Source: Micractinium sp. NFX-FRZ | Taxonomy: Eukaryota > Chlorophyta > Trebouxiophyceae > Chlorellales > Chlorellaceae | Direction: 5' to 3' | Length of the DNA stretch: 64,000 bases | Assembly (NCBI GenBank): GCA_029339195.1 | Contig: JAPTJF010000145.1 | Coordinates: 1-64,000 of the forward strand | Shown here: positions 1-22,677 of the stretch, piece after piece | How positions within the stretch are numbered: the first letter of the stretch is position 1 | Layout of the letters: each line of letters opens with the position of its first letter | Notes under the pieces: model-generated | Seen by the model: only the letters and a program-made list of their open reading frames with translations | What the model was told of the DNA's origin: nothing | The model's database searches: none | Translations under genes and position numbers: made by a program

Positions 1-212
1 CGCTCGCATCTCAATGTGTCATTCATTCTGTATGCTTGATTCATTGAGCAGCACAGGTTTGTGCTGAAATGACGTGTCACCCACATTCAGTCAGTCAGTC
101 AAACCCCCGCGGAACTCACAATCCGTCAGTCAGTCAAACCCCCGCGGACGAGCAGGCGCGCTGCTACAAAGGTTTGTGCTGAAAGGACGTGTAACCCACC
201 TTCAGTCAGGCT

Positions 213-343
213 GCAGCTGGCTGGCTTGGAGCAGGAGCGGCTGCAGCGCTTTGCTGCCTTTGAGGCAGCGGCAGACGGCGGGGGCGCTGCAGGCACCGGC
301 AGCAAGGTGGCAGCTGCCTTGGGAGAATCAGCACAAGGAGGTG
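213..343 (+). CDS. possible internal exon of a gene entering from the left
   Basis: An open stretch reads as an acidic, Ala/Gly-rich segment containing LEQERLQRFAAFEAAADGG. It follows a good acceptor (ggctgcag) and ends at a possible donor (aaggag/gtgtaa). The 160 bases before it hold two diverged copies of a 40-base block (about 56-95 and 171-211), the same arrangement seen before real exons elsewhere in this window. No family is recognised and no start or stop belongs to it here, so it could be one internal exon of a plus-strand gene that begins outside the window, or chance. Reading through the donor stays open to 762, but the composition after 350 is not protein-like. Confidence 0.22.
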
Positions 344-1765
344 TAATGGCGCCTCGTGCTGAATGCCCTGCCCCTCGCCGCGCGCATGACCAGCGGCAGC
401 CCACAGCCCTGCCCATGCGGCTCCTCCGGTGGTGCCGGTACCACCGGTGGTGCCGGTACCGGTACCGGTGCCGCCACTGCGGCGTGTGTGTGCCGGGCAT
501 TTTGTCAGGAGCGACCCGCCAAGAGGCTTGCTCGCAGAGATGTCGCGACCTGCATAGGCACATGCGAACCTGGTGGCTCTCGACTGTGCCTCTCCCGTGC
601 CTGGCCAGCGGTCTCCTGCCGCCGGCTTCCTGCCAGCTGCCGCTCATCCTGGTGCAAGGCGCCAGATCCGGCAGAACGGCTGCCGACTGGATTGGGCGAC
701 ACACGCTGCGTTATCCGGCTCCCCCGAATGTCAGGCTCACTGTGTCTAGCTGCCGACCGTGACGGCACTCGCCCGGGCAAGCACAGGTCTGCCCAGTGCC
801 CCCGGCCGAACCTGGGCAGGGCCTCGCTCACCGGCATCAGTTGGTGGTGCCAAATACAGGCAAATGGTCAGCAAAGACAGTGCACGCCGACCAACCATGG
901 CCTCTGTGTCGACGAGGCCTGGCCAGGGTGCTCGCTGCAGGGTTTCGAAACTGGTGTCCTCCACAGGCAAATTGCAATTTCAGCTGGAACCAACTGTCGG
1001 GAGAACGAGGGGGCGATGAGGTGACACACCCTTGGCCTGCCTGACCAGTTTCCTGCATTCGGTGAGCTGCCAGCTCAGCCGCGGCCCTCCGTCAGAGGCT
1101 GTTTTGGCACGGCCAGGTATCCCACCTAGCGAGGGCTACTCTTATGGTAGCGAGACCTTACAGTGTGGCAATCTCTTCCAGGGCTTATGGTTTGAATTTT
1201 GGGAGCCAAACAGGCAGGCCAGGGAAGAAGTAGTCACCGGCGCGGGCCCGCCAAACGGCGCGGCTACCAGGCGCAGGGGTGCAGCCCAGTGCATCACGGC
1301 TGGCTGTGAAAGGGTCGGGAAGGCGGGCTGGCGGGGTCGAGAATGCAGGAAGGCATGCAGGCTGACACGCTCAGAAAAAAGCTTGGAGCAGGGAGATGGG
1401 AGCAACACAGGTATCAAGCAGAGGAAGGGGCGTGTTACCGGACAAACGCGTGGCGGGGGATCCCTGGGATCAGTGAGCGTGCATGTGGGGGGGCGAGGCA
1501 GCCAGGGCCCAGGCAGCGCAGCTGGCTGCTGCATGGGGAGGGCCAGGCGGGCGATTCAAAGGGTCGTTGGGAACAGTGTGAAGGGTGCGAGGCTGATGAG
1601 TGTGTGGGGCAAAACCGGGACAGGAGCAGGACAGGGGCGGCTGGCGTGGTAGCGCAGCAGGGGCGCCGCTGGCACGTCCGCCTCCCTTGCCGCTGCCGCC
1701 GCTGCAGCAGCCACCAATGCGGTGGCTGCCGCACCGCAGGCGAGCTTTCTGTGAGCGTGTGCGCG
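344..1765. other. no gene recognised; 3' flank of the AAA ATPase gene
   Basis: About 1.4 kb with no coding stretch that I can support on either strand. It contains a short simple repeat of ggtacc and ccggtggtg units at about 424-476 and otherwise unremarkable GC-rich sequence. Part of it must be the 3' untranslated region of the minus-strand AAA ATPase gene that stops at 1766. Confidence 0.5.
424..476. repeat. short GGTACC/CCGGTGGTG simple repeat
   Basis: Interleaved copies of ggtacc and ccggtggtg form a partly palindromic low-complexity tract. If read in the frame of the open stretch from 356 it would give alternating Gly, Thr and Ala, but no gene is supported here. Confidence 0.6.
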
Positions 1766-10560
<8,795 letters not shown>

Positions 10561-11171
10561 CCCGGCGGCCGGGACCGCCTGGCCAAGAATTGGGGAAGGA
10601 AGGTCTCGCTACCTCAGTCGATGAGCGAAGGGAGGACACGGGTGTGTATTGTCAACGATGGGTGGTGGTAATTGGGTGCGAACAGACTGCCGGATGAGCT
10701 TCCCTCAGACCCCCATGCCAGTCTGGCGGCGGCGCGAGCCAAAGCTGCACTCAGCGTCCTGCACTGAAAGTGGCTGTCTGACTTCTATTGTAGCTTAACC
10801 AATGCCTCAACTCAACGTTAAATACGGGCTCCAATCTCCACGCATGCCTAGCAGGGGGGGGGGTAGGGCAGACCATAAGAATGCAACAGGTCGTCGGCTC
10901 ATTTGGTCGTCGTCCGGCGCGACTTCTCGACTCGTGGTGCCCACAGTTCTGAGTTCCTTACAGCATAGGCTCGTTGCTGACAACTGATCTGCTGCACCTA
11001 CCCGCCTGTCACTTCACGTTCACCAGCACGTCACAACAACAAAATGGGAGTAGCATCCCGCCGGGGGCCCACTTCTGTTCATTTCTGTGCACACGCTCTG
11101 TGCCTGTGGACGGTTCGTTACATCATAGAATCAGTGCTGTTCCCATGGCAGTCTCACTCTCGACTTCAGCA
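10561..11171. promoter_or_regulatory. intergenic: AAA ATPase promoter side and FKBP53 3' flank
   Basis: A 611-base spacer with no gene. Both neighbours are on the minus strand, so it holds the AAA ATPase promoter and 5' leader at its left end and the 3' end of the FKBP53-like gene at its right end. No promoter motif could be assigned. Sequence around 10790-11160 is less GC-rich than the genes. Confidence 0.5.
11118..11122 (-). terminator. candidate TGTAA polyadenylation signal of FKBP53-like gene
   Basis: The plus strand reads ttaca, so the minus strand carries TGTAA about 50 bases after the FKBP53-like stop codon. TGTAA is the usual poly(A) signal in green algae; position and motif fit. Confidence 0.5.
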
Positions 11172-14100
11172 TCACTTCACGTCCACCAGCTCTACATCAA
11201 AAACTAGGTGGGAGTTTGGCGGTATCGTCCCCCGCACGCCGCTGCTGCCGTACGCCATCTGCGGAGGGATGGTCAGCCGGCGCTTGTCCCCAACACGCAT
11301 GCCCTCCACGCCGCGGTCCCAGCCTGCAGGCAGGAGCGGAAGGGACGGGGGAATCAGGAGTAGCTGAAATGGTCACGTAGATTATGAAGCAAACGAGTAG
11401 ACTGTGTGTGACCCAACGCTCCACATGCATGTACACCTCTTGGCAGGCCTACCTCCGCACATTCCCATCCCTCCATGCTGCCTCGGTCACCCTCGGGCCG
11501 CTCCGCCGCTCCCACGTGAAAGGAGCAGGCGGCTGTGCGCCCGGTTCCCCACCCGCCTGCAGGCAGCTTCGAGGCAGGCCCTGCCCCGCCGTGTGCCGCT
11601 GCGCCGTCGCCACCTCGTAGCGCCTCTGGCCCTTCCTCCCCTTGTGGACCCCCACCCATGCCTCACCCTTGATCATCTGCCCAAACTCGAACGTCGAAGA
11701 GGAAGGCGGCTTCCCCCAACTCCGCCTGACTCCCATACACACACACCCTCCCCCGTGCCCACACATGCCTCACCTTTGATCATTCCCCTCCCGCCTCCTC
11801 TCACGACACCCTTGATCACCTCCCCCACCCGCCCACCCCCCCTCACCCTTGATCACCTCCCCCACCCCCAGGCGGAAGGAGAAGGTGGCGTTGCCCTTGG
11901 TCGCGTCAAACACCTTGCCGTTGCTCTTCAGCTTGCCCACATACTTCATCACAACCTTCTTCCCTGCCTTGGCAAGCTTGGCGTCGGGGCGGCCCTGCAC
12001 GTGGTGTGAAAGAACAGGGTGGGGGTGAGGAGTCGTTAAGCAAGGCAAAGCACCTCATCACAATCCTTTGCTCCCGGCCTGGCCAGCTCGTGGGCTGGGA
12101 CAGCTCTGGACGAGCGAGCGGCAGGGCGGGGGTGCACTGTGTGCAGGGCGGGGTGAGCGAACCCCTTCCCCAAACACCACCTGCAAGCCCCGATTTGAGC
12201 CATTCCGCCCGGTCTGGCGCCCTCAGCGCCCGGCAGCGGCCCGCGGCAAGCCTACCAGCGCGGTCCATATGACAAAGACAGCCCAGAGGCGGCCCAAGCG
12301 CGGACAGCTCAGCACTGCGGTCATGTTTAAAAAGCCCAGCAGCAAGAGCACCCGCCTCCTCACCATCTTCAGATCCTCAATCTGGAAGCCGTTCGGGAAG
12401 GAGCGCACGGTGCTCTTCCCAGGCTTGCCGGCGCTGGCAGGCACCTCCTTCTGCTGCTGCTGCTGCTTCTGCTGCGACTGCGGAGCCGCCGCACCCTGCT
12501 GCGCCTGCTTGCCTGCCGGCGTCTGCTGCTGCTTGGCGGGCGTGGCCGCCGCCGCTGCCTTGGCCTCCTTCTTGGCGGGCTGCTTGGCCGCCGAGGGAGG
12601 CGCCTCCGCCTTGCGCTTCTGCCCGGCAGCAGCCGCCGGCTGTGCCTTCACCGGAGGCTCCTCCTCCTCCTCAGACTCCTCCTCTGCACAACGTTCAGAG
12701 AAGAGAGCAGTGTAAGCACATCCAAGGGAAGTACGATAGCGCCTTTACGGCAGTACAGCGCATGGGTGTGTCCTCGTCCACAGAGCCTGCTGCAGGGCAC
12801 ACGCAGCATGGCATGGCGCCCTCCCTCCGGCACACCCCCCTCCTGGGCCGCCGCCGCTCCCCCCTCTTATGCTGACCGTGCGTCAACTCACCCTCGCTGT
12901 CCTCCTCAGCCCCCTCCTCCTCATCATCTTCGTCATCGTCATCGCTGGCGTCCACATAATCATCGCCAAACTGAGCAGCCGCTGCCGCCTTCTTCGCTGC
13001 CGCCTCCGGCGCCGGCAGCGCCTTGGACTGCTTGCCGCCACGCTGCGCCTGCTGGCCCTCAGAATCCTGCGGTGGCGGCGGAGGAGCGGGGCAGGGGGAG
13101 AGCGGGTGAGAGGGCAGGATGGGCGGCCAGGTGGAACCGCTGTGGCACAGGAGCAGTGCAGTGCAGGGCTGGGTAGGAGTGGCCCTGGCACGCACAGCCC
13201 CTCACAAGCCCATTCAGCGGGGGCCCTACCTTTCCCATCCAGCAGCCGCCAAAGCAACCCGCACACCGCCGAAACCTTCAGTACCGCAGCCACACCCACC
13301 GAGCCCCCAATCTGCAGCCCACACCCACCCACATGCCCCCAACCGCAGCCACACCCACCCACCCACCCACCGTGACATCCTCGATGACCACCTGGCGCCG
13401 GCGCGGGTTCAGGTCGCCGTCCTCGTCAGCATCGCTGCCCATCAGCTCGTCGTCCTCGTCAGACTCTGCGGGGGCACAGCAGGCGCAGCAGGCGCAGCAG
13501 GCGTGAGCGCAGCAGGTACGCCAGGCGTGATAAATGTGGGGTTCAGGTTGCCGTCCATGTCAGACTATGCGGGGCACAGTAGGCGCAGCAGGCACAGCAG
13601 GCACAGCAGGCACAAGCCAAGTCGGGCCCCAGGTTGCCGTGCTCGCTGTGCTCCTCTGAGATGCACCAGCCAGCATGCTCAGGGGACCCACCAGGACAGG
13701 GCACCCATGCTCAATGCACCCTCCCTTGTATCTTGACATCTTGCGTGTGCCTCACCCTCGGTCTCATAATCGCTGTCCTCCTCAGAGTCGTACTGATCCG
13801 CCAAAATGGGCACCCCATTCTCGTCATACCCCAGCAGCATGCCGGGAGGGAAATCACCCTCCTCCTCCTCGCTCTCCTCCTCCTCGCCTGCGGCACAGCA
13901 CGGAACAGCAGGACGGAATGTTGGGGGCTGGCTCAGCGACACGTCGCCTGCTTCTGCAGCCTGCTGCCGGCGAGCGAAAGCCAGCGCGTACCGCCCTTTT
14001 CCCTGCAAGCCTCCCCAGTACTCAACCGCCAACCCTCAGGTGGGTCAGCAACCAGCACCAAGAACACACACACACACACACACACACAGCAGCGCACCCA

Positions 14101-15429
14101 CCTCGTATTGCACTACCAATCCTCAGTTCACCAGCATGCACCAGTAACACACACACCATCTCGTACTCACCACCAACCGCCAGGCAGGTCAGCAGCCTGC
14201 ACCAGCACCCACCCACCCATCCCCACACGGCAGCTCACCCATCTCGTACTCGGGCATGAAGTAGCCGGTGAGGTGGATGGAGGCGCCGCCCTCAACAGAG
14301 AACTCGGTGTACCTGCCGGAGCAGTACCGCATCGTGGGGCGGTACATGTTGCTCATTAATTGATTGTACATGAGGCAGTGGAGCAGCGCGGCGGTGGCAT
14401 GCTGGCCGCGGTGCGTCCAATCGCCTGGAGCAAGGAAGGGTGGCATCGTATGCATGAGCCCCGCCCCGTGCATCATCTGCCGCCCACGGGTCGACCCCCC
14501 ACAATGCCTCTCTCGGGGATCCAAATAAACTCCAAAGCCCACAACATGCATGCGTTGGCGCAGCCCCTGCCCCCTGGAGCAGCCCTCACCACCTCCCCTT
14601 GCTGCATTTGCATTACGTAGGCTCGACCCCAGTGGTCAACAGGAAGTCGAGGCCGCAGGCCCGACTGGCGTCCCAGCAATGAGTGCGGCACCACACAGCT
14701 CTTCCACCCACTGCTGGATGCTTCAGTCCCACTCACTGGTCAAACAGCAGGTCGATGCCAATGCTCTCGGTGGCCCCCTCCCGCAGCACGCACACCAGCA
14801 GCGGCTCCCCCTCCTGCGTCACCCGCACACGCAGCGCCGCCTTGGCCCCTGGCTTGGCCTTGGTGCTCAGGCATGCCTGCGGGGCGGGGGCGCAGGCGGG
14901 AGGACAGCAGCATGGTTGAGCAGGCGGTGCATGCGAGCAGCTGTGCTGTGGAGCCATGTGGTGGAGCCTTTCTGTGAAAGCAGCTGTGCTGTGAAACCGT
15001 TCTGTGAAGCAGCTGTGCTGTGGAGCAGATGTGGTGTGGTGTGGAGGTCAAGCTCCAGTGGCAGTGGTCGATAAGGACATGGACAGGCAAAGTGCAGGGC
15101 GGTTGCGCCGCGCCCAGTGGCGCCCTCATGCCTTCAGTGCCTGCCACCTGCCTGCCTGCCTGCCTGCCCAAGAGACCAGTGCGCCAGTTGGCACAGTTTA
15201 CAGCTGCGCCGTTGGTACAGCCGCAGCCGCCCAGGGTGCAACTTCAACTTGCAGCACACGTATGTACTTCCCAGCCAACAACCTAATTTTGCGCTGCAGC
15301 ACAGAGGCAACCATCCACATCACGTTTCTGACGGCAGCGCACCTGTGAGACGTGCAGCTTCGACGCCTCTGGCGGCGGCACAAATGGCGTCGCCTTGCCC
15401 GGCTTCACCTCGCAGCCCCAGAACGCCAT
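11172..15429 (-). CDS. FKBP53: nucleoplasmin-like FKBP-type prolyl isomerase (FKBP53 type)
   Basis: Peptidyl-prolyl cis-trans isomerase with an N-terminal nucleoplasmin-like domain, the architecture of plant FKBP53 and yeast Fpr3/Fpr4, which are nuclear histone chaperones. Minus-strand exons: 15429-15343, 14876-14737, 14312-14239, 13887-13756, 13465-13371, 13066-12892, 12683-12364, 11994-11847, 11323-11172; 440 residues. The first residues, MAFWGCEVKPGK, match the family start exactly. The nucleoplasmin fold continues to SIHLTGYFMPEYEMGE (about residue 100), followed by acidic runs (EESEEEEGD, DDDDEDDEEEG) and a Lys/Ala/Gln-rich linker suited to histone binding and nuclear import. The FKBP domain occupies about residues 330-440, with KVVMKYVGKL, FDATKG, RRLTIPPQMAYG and a final LVFDVELVDVK. 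The last intron and the intron near 13.4-13.7 kb contain repeated copies of the adjoining exon edges. The start lies 404 bases from the divergent isopropylmalate dehydrogenase gene. Confidence 0.95.
11661..11870. repeat. echo copies of an FKBP53 exon edge in its last intron
   Basis: The true donor junction lies at 11841-11870 (plus-strand cctcacccttgatcacctcc). Similar blocks recur at 11661-11684, 11768-11785 and 11807-11830, all inside the adjoining intron. Each copy keeps ttgatca and most keep the cctcac that forms the donor on the minus strand. Confidence 0.8.
13402..13660. repeat. echo copies of an acidic FKBP53 exon
   Basis: The exon at 13371-13465 reads ggttcaggtcgccgtcctcg on the plus strand. 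Diverged copies, ggttcaggttgccgtccatg (about 13541) and ccccaggttgccgtgctcg (about 13627), occur in the next intron. Each is followed by a cagactatgcgg- or tcctctgag-like segment and by cagcaggcgcagcagg runs. Confidence 0.7.
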
Positions 15430-15833
15430 CGCGCGCCAGCACACCCCCGGCAGCTTGGTGTGTGTGACTGCAGGTAAGAGAGGAGGGCCACTGGCTTTTG
15501 GTTGAGGGCGCCATCGATCTGGTAGAAGGGGCGGCTGCTTGCAGTCAGCAGAGCGTTCGCACATGTGTCGATGCATGTATCCAATCGACAGAGCCTGCTG
15601 CCCAGCCCCCAAAGGCGGCGGCGGCGGCAACATGCATGTTGCCCATGCAGTAGGGGTGCTGCAGGCCTCACCTGAGCTTGTCGATGTGCAATCGGAGCTT
15701 GCTGCAAGTGAATTTAAGAACAGTTTTGTGCTCCAGCGTAGCAAGGTGTGCGTGCGGCGGCCGGCCAGCTGGCGTGGACTCCCTCATCTTGCTTAGCCTG
15801 CGGCGCATTCCCCCTCTTCACAACGTATACAGG
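15430..15833. promoter_or_regulatory. divergent promoter between FKBP53 and isopropylmalate dehydrogenase genes
   Basis: The two start codons face away from each other across 404 bases, so this interval must contain both promoters and both 5' leaders. I see no clear TATA box. It includes a GGC-repeat near 15613 and no gene of its own. Confidence 0.55.
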
Positions 15834-20339
<4,506 letters not shown>

Positions 20340-21039
20340 TCACCCTTCACACACGATTTCAAATGCGCCTCTTCCGTTCCCTGCCTGATGCGGTGCGAGC
20401 GCTTGCAGCAGTGCGTGGCCCAGGCGTGTCATTTGCATTGCCTAGTTGCAGTCACCACCCTTGTAAGGTTCGTCCTGCGACTGCCGCCAGCAGAGGACTT
20501 TGTGCTGCCGGGGTTTTGTGCTGAGGTGCAGGGTGCAATGCTGGGACAGAGAGGAGGTGGGCGAAAGAAAGCGAGATGGAAGGAACGGGATGTGGTGCAC
20601 ACAAGGGAAAAGGGTAACACGGGCATGGGCACGCAAGGTGCTACAGAAAACAGCTGGCCTACCTAACTGCCTGCCTATGATACAAGAAGCAGCACCTCCC
20701 TCGCGGGATGAGGCCGCGTACCTATACTACGTCTGCCTGCCTGCCTGCCTACAAAGTCTGGTTGCACAAGCTGGGCAAGGGTGGGTTGCCTCCAAGGCTG
20801 CCCACCCTGCACCCAGTTCATGTACGTTAGCAGCTGCCGCAGCTGCTCAGCCCTAAATCGCGTCGGCTGCAGCTGGGGAGTGGTTGCTGCTGCTCAGGTG
20901 CGGAGCCGACAGCTAGTGCCGTGGCTGCCACTGCTTGAGCCTGGGGTAGACTGCTGCAACCGCCGCTGCTGCTGCGCCCCAGGCCTAGAGGCGACACTGC
21001 CGGTCCGGTGGTGACAGCAGGTGCTGCTACCACTGCAGC
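20340..21039. other. convergent intergenic, no gene
   Basis: 700 bases between two genes that end towards each other. It contains runs of tgcctgcc and the 3' flanks of both genes. TGTAA at 20462-20466 fits as the plus-strand poly(A) signal; no clear minus-strand TGTAA was seen near the SUMO stop. Confidence 0.5.
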
Positions 21040-22192
21040 TCAGGCGCAACCGTGCCAGCTGCCGCCTCCCAGCTGCTCCACCATGCAATCAATCTGCAGG
21101 GTCCAAGGTGGACGGGGCAGTGTGAGAGGGCAGGCCGGTGGGACAAGTGCAAGATGGCAGGGAGGGGCAGCGACGGTGTTGCTCCAAATACATCAACCTA
21201 CAACGCCACTGGGACGCACATGCACACACGGGTGGGCGAGGCAGTCAGTGGGCATAAGGAAAGCGCTGTTGATCATCGTAGGATTGCTCTGCACGGGAGG
21301 CGAGGCAGTGAGCACGCCGCAGTAGATAGAGGGGGGAAGGTTTCCTGGGGGCGGTAAGAAGCCAGCGGCAGCACCCAGCAAGCAGGAGCAGGCCAGAAGC
21401 ACCGAGCAGCAGCACCCACAACTGCAACAACCAAACACTCCACCACGCACCACATCGCCGTCCTCCATTTCGTGGTCAGCGGGTGTCTCCTCCGTGCGCA
21501 GGCGCTGCGAGTCGAAAAGGAACTTGAGTAGTGCCGCATCCTGGCCGGTTTTGGTGGCGTCTGCAGGCAAGCACAGGAGAAGAAAGGAGGGCATATAGAG
21601 GGAGGAGACCCTGCACTACGGGAAAAGGTGCGCTGTACTACAACAGCAGGGCAAGGCAGCCGGCCCATCAAAACAATGCAACGCACTGCAAAGCGCAGCA
21701 CCAGCGGCGGGCCACCAGCATCAGCGGTTCACAGCCAGTTTGTAGAGCAGCATGCAGCTGCGCAGGGCAGTTACACATCGTGACCAGGCCCGCGTAGAGA
21801 GGCTCACATGCGTTAAAGATCTGCGCAGAGGGCCAGAGGTGCAGAGGCAAGTGAGTTGCAAGTAAAGCGGGGTGCGGCACAGCTCAGCGCGGGGTGCAAG
21901 CACGCGATGGCGGGACCCGCAAGCAGGCCGCAAGCGGGCGCATCAGGCAGTTCTCACCTTCTGGAAGGGCGTGCGGCCCTTCACCTTGAATGTCAGCTCG
22001 TTGCCATCCTGCAGCCAAGCCGGGAGCAGTTGGCAGTGTGAACAGCGGTGCCGGCGGGACGGCGGCAGCGGCGGACCAGTGGGCGCGGTGCATGCGGCGC
22101 CCGCTTCCAGGGCTCTGCACGCTGCACGAGCAATGGTCAGGTGGGCTCACCGACGAGCGTATCTTGATTTGCAGGATGTCGCCGTCAGCCAT
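21040..22192 (-). CDS. SUMO: small ubiquitin-like modifier (SUMO)
   Basis: Protein modifier joined to lysines of targets by E1/E2/E3 enzymes. Minus-strand exons: 22192-22151, 22008-21958, 21820-21808 (13 nt), 21560-21451, 21093-21040; 89 residues, in frame. The beta-grasp core is complete: ILQIKIRSS, ELTFKVKGRTPFQK, FLFDSQRLRTEETP, the family-typical HEMEDGDVIDCMVEQ and the diglycine QLGG. Seven residues (GSWHGCA) follow the diglycine and must be removed by a SUMO protease before conjugation. The 13-nt micro-exon supplies IFNA and part of the next codon; without it the ubiquitin-like fold would lose residues and frame. The start ATG gives almost no N-terminal tail, so the tail lysine that many SUMOs use for chains is absent. 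Exon 4 ends GATGTG/GTGCGT. Confidence 0.95.
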
Positions 22193-22677
22193 AGTTTCGG
22201 CTTTGAATTGAACAGAGTGATCTGAGGGAGGGAGGCAGCCTCTTGGGAGAGCAAGGATATTTGTTCCAGCTGATTGATCAGATCGGACGCAGCAGAATGG
22301 GCCAGACTACACAAAGGCGCAGGGCGAGTAGTCCGCGCGGCAGGGACACAGCAGCGCATTTGTCACGCCTCTGCTTGGTTTCGGCGGCCTTTTTGCGGGC
22401 ACCCGACACTTCACAGTTTACAATCCTCGGTTCAGAAGCTCGGCAAGCGGCCTGCCCACTGGCATCCCCGAGCACCTCGCACAAGGGTTGTTTTCCCTCC
22501 TGGTGTGTCTGGAGCGCGTTGTGAGGATCCAACAAGCAATCTACGCGCGTTCTGAGTCCATCGGCACCAGGGAGTGACTGCCAGGCGGTAGCGGCGGCCA
22601 GGCGGTGGACGCAACCGGCGGCGGGGGCGGCCAGCAGTGCACCCCGTTAAACATCCCACGCTCGTGAGCCAGGCTGC
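22193..22677. promoter_or_regulatory. divergent promoter between SUMO and RING-CH ligase genes
   Basis: 485 bases separate the two opposed start codons; both promoters and leaders must lie here. No core motif could be assigned with confidence and there is no gene inside. Confidence 0.5.
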
